A DNA stretch of 11,757 nt from Candidatus Eisenbergiella stercorigallinarum (GTDB lineage Bacteria > Bacillota > Clostridia > Lachnospirales > Lachnospiraceae): positions 1 to 11,757 of the forward strand of contig DWUW01000119.1 of the NCBI GenBank assembly GCA_019120525.1, written 5' to 3'. A program made the position numbers and the translations under genes. The notes under the pieces were generated by a model. That model had not been told where the DNA came from and searched no databases. It saw only the letters and a program-made list of their open reading frames with translations. Numbering within the stretch: position 1 is the first letter of the stretch; every line of letters begins with the position of its first letter. Of this stretch, positions 7,419 through 11,757 are shown piece by piece.

Positions 7419-7440
7419 TCTATATCCATTATATATCCGC

Positions 7441-8679
7441 TTATCCAAGATAATTCCAGGGATTCACGTATTCCCCGTTCAGCCGGACGCTGAAATGCAG
7501 ATGCGGCCCCGTGGAACGGCCGGTGGAACCCACCGCCGCGATGGTCTCTCCCTTTGAAACGCTCTGGCCGCTGGATACATACAGCTCGGAAGCGTGCATA
7601 TAAATGGTGAACAGCCCGTCGCCGTGATCGATCATCACATAATTTCCCATGGAACTGTTGTATGCCGCCCCAACCACAGTCCCGCCATAAGCCGCCATGA
7701 TTGGTGTGCCGGAATTGGCCGCGAAATCCACGCCATTGTGGAATTTATTGATGCCCAGGGTAGGATGGATGCGATAGCCGTATTCAGAGGAAACCCTCTT
7801 ATAGGAAGCAAGGGGCATCTGGAACATGCCGCCGTCATAGCTCACCTGCGGCTTGTTCAGCTCCTCCAGCTGTTTCTTCGCCTCCGCGGCAGCCGCCTCC
7901 AGGGCTGCGATGGCCGCGTCCTGTTCGGCAGCGTCCGCTTCATATTCCGCGATCGCCGCTTCCTTGTTATTGATATCGTTTTCAAAGGAGGTGATCTGCG
8001 CTTCCTTCTCCGCGATCAGCGTTTCCAGCCCCGCTTCCTCCTCCTCTACCTCAGCCTTCGCTTCCTCCAGGACCTGCTGTTCTTCTTCAAGCGCAGCCTT
8101 GCAGGCTGCCACCAGCTCCCTGTTCTTCACGTAAATGGCAAGCTGCTCCTGGTCATAGGTATTCATCTGCCGGATATAGCCCACACGGTTTAAAAGCTCC
8201 CCGAAGCTATCCGCCGAAAAAAGCATCTCCAGCAGGCTTTCCGTCCCTTTTTCATAGGAATAGCGGATCCGCACCTTCAAAGCCTCATACTGCGCCTCTT
8301 CCTGAGCCTCAGCCTCTTCCAGCTCGGCCTGTGTTTCCGTGATCTCCTCCTGCTTCTCACCGATCAGCGCCTTCAGTTCATTGATCCGAGACTGGATCTG
8401 GGCCAGGTTCTCATCCAGCTGTACCACATAAGCCTGCAGGTCGTCTTTGGTATCCTCCAGATCGTCCACCATTGCCTGGATATTGGAGATATTTGCCTGG
8501 ATCTGCTCCTTCTGCTCCTGTGCCTGGCTGATCGCCTCTTCCTTTTCCCGGATGCTCTGTTCCAGCTCATCCGCAGTCGCGGCGCTGCTTTCCACCCCGG
8601 AAGCAGTCCAGCCGGTCAGGACAGACAGGCCAAGCAGCAGGCCAAGCAGCATCCGTTTCCTCTTTCCGTACTTTCCCAT
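7441..8679 (-). CDS. Secreted coiled-coil M23 peptidoglycan hydrolase (EnvC/NlpD-like, FtsEX-linked)
   Basis: This is a predicted zinc endopeptidase that cuts peptidoglycan cross-bridges, or activates other hydrolases, at the cell surface. The 412-residue product has a basic N-terminus and a hydrophobic signal segment (about 10-27) with a possible cleavage after AATA (33-36); there is no lipobox cysteine. Residues about 37-275 are Glu/Ala/Gln-rich heptad-like coiled coil in two arms, split by a non-coil segment around 140-190. The C-terminal M23/LytM domain (about 285-412) keeps the metal ligands H314 and D318 (HNGVD) and H395 (HLH, 393-395), plus H362, so it should be active, unlike E. coli EnvC. 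I chose the ATG at 8677-8679 because GGAG (8688-8691) precedes it; an upstream in-frame ATG at 8754 would overlap ftsX and bury the signal peptide. The gene starts 25 bp after ftsX. Confidence 0.93.
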   Translation of the reverse strand: MGKYGKRKRMLLGLLLGLSVLTGWTASGVESSAATADELEQSIREKEEAISQAQEQKEQIQANISNIQAMVDDLEDTKDDLQAYVVQLDENLAQIQSRINELKALIGEKQEEITETQAELEEAEAQEEAQYEALKVRIRYSYEKGTESLLEMLFSADSFGELLNRVGYIRQMNTYDQEQLAIYVKNRELVAACKAALEEEQQVLEEAKAEVEEEEAGLETLIAEKEAQITSFENDINNKEAAIAEYEADAAEQDAAIAALEAAAAEAKKQLEELNKPQVSYDGGMFQMPLASYKRVSSEYGYRIHPTLGINKFHNGVDFAANSGTPIMAAYGGTVVGAAYNSSMGNYVMIDHGDGLFTIYMHASELYVSSGQSVSKGETIAAVGSTGRSTGPHLHFSVRLNGEYVNPWNYLG

Positions 8680-8704
8680 AGGCTTCTCTCCGCCCTTCTC
8701 AGTG

Positions 8705-9610
8705 TCAGACGCGCAGGTGCTTGCGAACCGTAAAAAAGCTTCCCAAAAAACCAATCCCCACGCCGATCAGGATCACCACAGGCACCATTGTCCGATAAAC
8801 CTCGTTGACCGGAAGGAACTGGAGCAGCCCGGACAGAATGGAAAAACGGTTATTGATAAACTCCAGCACATTATTGTACATAATATAGATTCCCGCCAGC
8901 GGCAGGATCGATCCGAAGATCCCGATCAGAATGCCCTCAACCACAAAGGGAGCCCTCACGAAGAAATCCGTCGCCCCAATATATTTCATGATCCCGATTT
9001 CCTCCTTCCGGACGGAAATGCCGATCGTAACCGTATTGTTGATCAGGAACATGGAAACCAGCACCAGGATAATGATGATGCCCGCCGAAATGTAAGCGAC
9101 CAGCGCGTTTACCCCGGTAAGCATGGAACCCGCCAGCGCGGATTCATTGACCTCCCGGATCTCCGGGATGGTATGAAGATAGGCGACCAGATCCTCCTGA
9201 TGGGAGATATCATCCATAAAGATCTCATAGCTGGCACAGTTTTCCAGCGGATTGTCCCCTTCCGGGAAACCGTCCGAATATTCCTCCGGAATAAAATTTT
9301 CCTTATAATAGGCCCAGGCCTCGTCCGCCGAAGTGAATTCCACGCGGGTCACGTCGTCCCGCGCGTCGATCCGCGCGCCGATCTCCTGCATCGTTTCCTG
9401 CGATGTCCCTTCCTGGAAGAAAATGGTAACGGACACCCCTTCCTCCGCGGTATGCACGATATTCTGGAAATTCAGGATCACAGCGTAAAAAAGCCCCAGA
9501 ATGAAAAGGCTTGCGCTGATCGTGGCGACAGATGCCAGAGAAAACCATTTATTCCGGAAAATATTTATAATACCCTGCTTCAGCGTATAAAAAAACGTAC
9601 TAATTCTCAT
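8705..9610 (-). CDS. ftsX: Cell-division ABC transporter-like membrane protein FtsX
   Basis: FtsX is the membrane partner of the FtsE ATPase. The complex does not obviously transport a substrate; it transmits ATP-driven shape changes to peptidoglycan hydrolases outside the cell. The 301-residue product has the expected four membrane segments (about 24-47, 169-191, 221-245, 274-295). A large extracellular loop (about 48-168) is where hydrolases or their coiled-coil partners dock. The cytoplasmic stretch RKEEIGIMKYIGA (201-213) is the conserved coupling region of FtsX/MacB-type permeases. The ATG (9608-9610) overlaps the ftsE stop codon region by 11 nt, indicating translational coupling, and the gene ends 25 bp before the M23 hydrolase start. 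Length and layout are normal. Confidence 0.96.
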   Translation of the reverse strand: MRISTFFYTLKQGIINIFRNKWFSLASVATISASLFILGLFYAVILNFQNIVHTAEEGVSVTIFFQEGTSQETMQEIGARIDARDDVTRVEFTSADEAWAYYKENFIPEEYSDGFPEGDNPLENCASYEIFMDDISHQEDLVAYLHTIPEIREVNESALAGSMLTGVNALVAYISAGIIIILVLVSMFLINNTVTIGISVRKEEIGIMKYIGATDFFVRAPFVVEGILIGIFGSILPLAGIYIMYNNVLEFINNRFSILSGLLQFLPVNEVYRTMVPVVILIGVGIGFLGSFFTVRKHLRV

Positions 9611-10340
9611 CGATATATCCGCCCTGTTCCTCGTCGCTCACGATCACGCCTTTTTTCATCGTGATCACGCGCTTTTTCATCTCATTGACAATCTCCCGGT
9701 TATGCGTTACCACAAGGATCGTGGTCCCGCCCTCGTTGATCTTCTCCAGAAGCTTCATGATCTCCCAGGAATTCTTGGGATCTAGGTTGCCCGTAGGCTC
9801 GTCCGCGAGAAGGATCGGCGGCTTGTTGATCAGCGCCCTTGCCAGCGCCACCCTCTGCTGCTCTCCGCCGGAAAGCTGCTTCGGCTTCGCCTTATATTTT
9901 CCCGCAAGCCCCACCGTCGCGAGAATGGCGGGCACATTTCTTTTGATCTCCCTGGTCGGGACCTGGATGACGCGCTGGGCGAAGGCCACATTCTCATAAA
10001 CGTTCCTGTCCTTGAGCAGGCGGAAATCCTGGAACACGATCCCCAGCCTCCTGCGGTACTTCGGGATCTGCCGTCTCTTCAGATGCGCCACATTCTGCCC
10101 GTTCACGAGAATGGTTCCGGACGTGGGGACGAGCTCTCTTAACAGAAGCTTGATCAGGGTGGATTTCCCCGAGCCGCTGTCACCCACGATAAATACGAAC
10201 TCCCCCTTTTTCACACGCAGATTCACACCGTTTAAGGCGGGCGCCCCGGTTTCGTAGCTCTTGCTCACCTTATCCAGCACGATGAGCGAGCCGTCGTCCC
10301 GGATTCTCCGTCTTGTCTTCTTCGCAGTAAAAAGTCCCAA
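9600..10340 (-). CDS. ftsE: Cell-division ATP-binding protein FtsE
   Basis: FtsE is the cytoplasmic ATPase that drives FtsX. The 246-residue product has Walker A GDSGSGKST (53-61), the Q-loop at Q104, signature LSGGE (156-160), Walker B ILLADEP (176-182) and the switch histidine H213. The region after the signature, ADEPTGNLDP (179-188), is typical of FtsE/LolD-type ATPases. The start codon is TTG (10338-10340), supported by AAAGAGG (10348-10354) with 7-nt spacing; no in-frame ATG or better start exists before the conserved fold. The in-frame GTG at residue 21 lacks a ribosome binding site. This gives about 18 extra N-terminal residues, rich in Lys and Arg, compared with the usual FtsE start. 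The gene overlaps ftsX and follows the CdaR-like regulator after 83 bp with no visible promoter. Confidence 0.96.
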   Translation of the reverse strand: MGLFTAKKTRRRIRDDGSLIVLDKVSKSYETGAPALNGVNLRVKKGEFVFIVGDSGSGKSTLIKLLLRELVPTSGTILVNGQNVAHLKRRQIPKYRRRLGIVFQDFRLLKDRNVYENVAFAQRVIQVPTREIKRNVPAILATVGLAGKYKAKPKQLSGGEQQRVALARALINKPPILLADEPTGNLDPKNSWEIMKLLEKINEGGTTILVVTHNREIVNEMKKRVITMKKGVIVSDEEQGGYIDEN

Positions 10341-10375
10341 CTGTGTACCTCTTTCTCCCCGCGCTCCATACGTGT

Positions 10376-10401
10376 GCCCCGGTACGCATCCGCATCGGGG
10401 C
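10376..10401 (-). other. Hairpin in the ftsE leader
   Basis: GCCCCG (10376-10381) and CGGGGC (10396-10401) form a perfect 6-bp GC stem with a 14-base loop. No T tract follows on the minus strand. Together with the neighbouring hairpin it fills much of the 83-bp gap between the regulator gene and ftsE, where it might influence mRNA stability or the balance of regulator and ftsE expression. Confidence 0.35.
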
Positions 10402-10405
10402 CCGC

Positions 10406-10422
10406 CCGCAGGAAAGCTGCGG
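10406..10422 (-). other. Hairpin just after the CdaR-like gene
   Basis: CCGCAG (10406-10411) and CTGCGG (10417-10422) form a perfect 6-bp stem with a 5-base loop, starting one base after the regulator's stop codon (10424-10426). It lacks the T tract of a complete terminator, so continued transcription into ftsE is likely. Confidence 0.4.
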
Positions 10423-10423
10423 C

Positions 10424-11512
10424 TTAGTATTCAAACGTTTCCATGTACTTCATATACTTGACCACCATCAGCGCGATCTTGAACGTGATCGCGTCCTCAA
10501 ATACTCTCAGATCCAGCCCGGTACTCTTCTGCAGCTTATCCAGCCGGTACACCAGCGTATTGCGGTGTATGAAAAGCTGGCGGCTGGTCTCCGAAACGTT
10601 CAGGCTGTTTTCAAAAAACTTGTTGATGGTAGTAAGCGTCTCTTCATCAAAATCATCCGGGCTTTTCCCTCCGAAGATTTCCTTGATGAACATCTTGCAC
10701 AGCGGAATGGGAAGCTGATAGATCAGCCTACCGATGCCTAATTCATTGTATGCGATAATGTCCCGTTCGTCAAAGAAAATTTTTCCCACGTCAAGGGCCA
10801 TCTTCGCTTCCTTATAAGAACGGCTGACCTCCTTGATCTCCTTCACCGTAGTGCCGTAGGCGATCCTTATGCCGGAAATCCCTTCCTTTTTCAGGAATTC
10901 GCCCACGCTCTCCGCCGTCCTTTCCACCTCACGGCTTCCTTCCGGCTCCGTCAGCTCCTTCACGATGATCACATTATTTTCATCCACGGCAGTCACGAAA
11001 TCCCGGCTGCTGCTGCCAAAACCGGACCTTACCAGCTCAAGCACGTTGCCGTCCCGGTTGTCCTCCGCCTCGATCAGGAGGACCGTCCGTTCCACGTCCA
11101 CCGGAATATGCAGCTTTTTCGAACGGCTGTAGATATCCACCAGCAGAAGGTTATCCAGCAGCAGGTTTTTAATGAAGTTATCCTTGTCAAACCTTTCCTT
11201 GTAGGCTACCAGAAGCGTCTGGATCTGGAAGGCTGCCATTTTCCCGATCGTATAGATATCCTCTCCGGCTCCCCCTGCCACAAGGATATACTCCAGCTGC
11301 GTCTCGTCGAATACTTTGAAAAACTGGCAGCCCTGGACCTCCTGGCTGTCCGCCGGGGATCCCGCGAAATCCCTTGCCGCCTGCGCGCAGTTTTCCATTT
11401 CCTCTGAGGTAGAGGCCGCGACCTTGCCGTCCACGTCAACCACGCACAACTCCACCCTTGCTATACCGCGCAGCCCCTCGATCGTGTTCTGCAGTATCTG
11501 GTTTGAAATCAT
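10424..11512 (-). CDS. CdaR/PucR-type transcriptional regulator with C-terminal helix-turn-helix
   Basis: This is a predicted DNA-binding regulator with an unknown signal. The 362-residue product has an N-terminal domain (about 1-105), possibly sensory, in which VDVDGKVAAST (25-35) resembles the start of a PAS/GAF- or diacid-binding-like fold. A central CdaR GGDEF-like region (about 135-265) follows. The C-terminal PucR-type helix-turn-helix (about 291-350) carries the hallmark IHRNTLVYRLDKL (315-327). CdaR itself controls sugar diacid use in E. coli, but no diacid genes are present here, so that function should not be transferred. The ATG at 11510-11512 has a strong GGAGAGGGG (11518-11526); an ATG nine codons upstream lies across this site and is less likely. 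It heads the ftsEX cluster and probably shares its transcript. Repeats in its leader could be operator sites, perhaps for self-regulation. Confidence 0.88.
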   Translation of the reverse strand: MISNQILQNTIEGLRGIARVELCVVDVDGKVAASTSEEMENCAQAARDFAGSPADSQEVQGCQFFKVFDETQLEYILVAGGAGEDIYTIGKMAAFQIQTLLVAYKERFDKDNFIKNLLLDNLLLVDIYSRSKKLHIPVDVERTVLLIEAEDNRDGNVLELVRSGFGSSSRDFVTAVDENNVIIVKELTEPEGSREVERTAESVGEFLKKEGISGIRIAYGTTVKEIKEVSRSYKEAKMALDVGKIFFDERDIIAYNELGIGRLIYQLPIPLCKMFIKEIFGGKSPDDFDEETLTTINKFFENSLNVSETSRQLFIHRNTLVYRLDKLQKSTGLDLRVFEDAITFKIALMVVKYMKYMETFEY

Positions 11513-11540
11513 TTTTACCCCTCTCCTTCTCCTGTACAAT

Positions 11541-11558
11541 TTTCACAAAAATTTCACA
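11541..11558. repeat. Direct repeat in the leader of the CdaR-like gene
   Basis: TTTCACA occurs twice (11541-11547 and 11552-11558), with starts 11 bp apart, about one DNA helical turn. This places both copies on the same face of the helix, 28-46 bp upstream of the regulator's start codon. It may be a protein-binding site, perhaps for the regulator itself; the surrounding DNA is A/T-rich, so chance is possible. Confidence 0.35.
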
Positions 11559-11651
11559 TCAATAAATTCTCTTTCTGTAACACCCATTTTTCATTTTAAA
11601 GGAAAACAACAAAAAAATCTATAGGAATCTCAAAAAATTTATGCACTTTTC

Positions 11652-11666
11652 TTTGAAAATTTCAAA
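11652..11666. repeat. A/T-rich palindrome upstream of the CdaR-like gene
   Basis: TTTGAAA (11652-11658) and TTTCAAA (11660-11666) form a perfect 15-bp palindrome around one central base. On the minus strand it includes TTGAAA (5 of 6 match to a -35 element), followed after 18 bp by TAAATT, a mediocre -10. It could be an operator overlapping a weak promoter. The rest of the 11513-11666 region is A/T-rich with no better promoter that I can defend. Confidence 0.3.
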
Positions 11667-11702
11667 TAAAAAAGACAGGCACCCGTTCATTTCGCGCCCG
11701 TC
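11667..11702 (-). terminator. Rho-independent terminator of the gene entering from the right
   Basis: Arms 11674-11682 and 11694-11702 form a 9-bp stem (two G-U pairs in the RNA) with an 11-base loop, followed on the minus strand by six T (11673-11668). It closes the upstream transcript, so the CdaR-like gene needs its own promoter in 11513-11666. Confidence 0.85.
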
Positions 11703-11757
11703 TCCTTATTATTGTATTCCTGTACTCTTTTCTCAAACAGCCTGTAGTGCAGCCTCC
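11687..11757 (-). CDS. C-terminal end of an unidentified protein (cut by window edge)
   Basis: One minus-strand frame is open from the right edge to a TGA at 11687-11689, giving about 22 residues: RLHYRLFEKRVQEYNNKETG followed by AK. The stop falls in the loop of the terminator hairpin, a common arrangement for the last gene of a transcript. The sequence is charged and helix-like, but I cannot assign a family from so short a tail. The other two frames are less convincing: one stops early and the other runs through the terminator. Confidence 0.45.
   Translation of the reverse strand, partial: RLHYRLFEKRVQEYNNKETGAK

Noticed and set aside
7428..7433. TATAAT on the minus strand just before the S41 protease
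   Set aside because: No acceptable -35 lies 16-18 bp upstream, so I do not call a promoter; the protease is probably transcribed with ftsEX.
6000..7493. Long plus-strand open frame opposite the S41 protease
   Set aside because: The minus-strand protease has all catalytic motifs; this frame crosses a terminator and an intergenic gap and has no recognisable domain.
8680..8754. Upstream in-frame ATG adding 25 residues to the M23 hydrolase
   Set aside because: It would overlap the end of ftsX and place the signal peptide internally; the chosen ATG has GGAG at good spacing.

Overview
The window looks like chromosomal DNA from a low-GC-type Firmicute of the class Clostridia, most likely a Lachnospiraceae-like gut anaerobe. 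This rests on the gene order (CdaR/PucR-type regulator, ftsE, ftsX, M23 hydrolase, S41 protease, then uvrB, uvrA, mreB), strong AGGAG-type ribosome binding sites, A/T-rich leaders between moderately GC-rich genes, and a Gram-positive LexA box. The family-level assignment is an inference from recall of similar gene orders, not a search. Every gene I can support lies on the minus strand, so transcription runs from the right end of the window to the left.

Reading in the direction of transcription: the right edge (11757-11687) holds the last codons of an unidentified gene, closed by a rho-independent terminator (11667-11702). An A/T-rich regulatory region follows. Next comes a cell-envelope cluster: a CdaR/PucR-type regulator (11512-10424), ftsE (TTG start, 10340-9600), ftsX (9610-8705, overlapping ftsE by 11 nt), a coiled-coil M23 peptidoglycan hydrolase (8679-7441) and a membrane-anchored S41 carboxy-terminal processing protease (7337-6045). 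A strong terminator (5945-5988) ends this unit.

The second unit is the nucleotide-excision-repair pair uvrB (5783-3795) and uvrA (3621-739). It has its own leader with an extended -10 promoter and a perfect 14-bp LexA/SOS palindrome (5908-5921). The 173-bp uvrB-uvrA gap is packed with four or five consecutive hairpins, the most unusual non-coding structure here. The left edge (499-1) holds the first half of an MreB/Mbl-type actin gene with its own likely promoter (694-721).

Functionally, FtsE/FtsX should form the ATP-driven membrane complex that controls the M23 hydrolase encoded just downstream. The S41 protease could process or turn over envelope proteins, and MreB would organise cell-wall synthesis. 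UvrA/UvrB recognise DNA lesions and should be induced by DNA damage. No stretch of more than 300 bases lacks a gene. I see no tRNA, rRNA, CRISPR, transposon or phage gene. The content is mainly conserved housekeeping; the points worth checking are the regulatory structures and the hydrolase module rather than a new defence or metabolic system.
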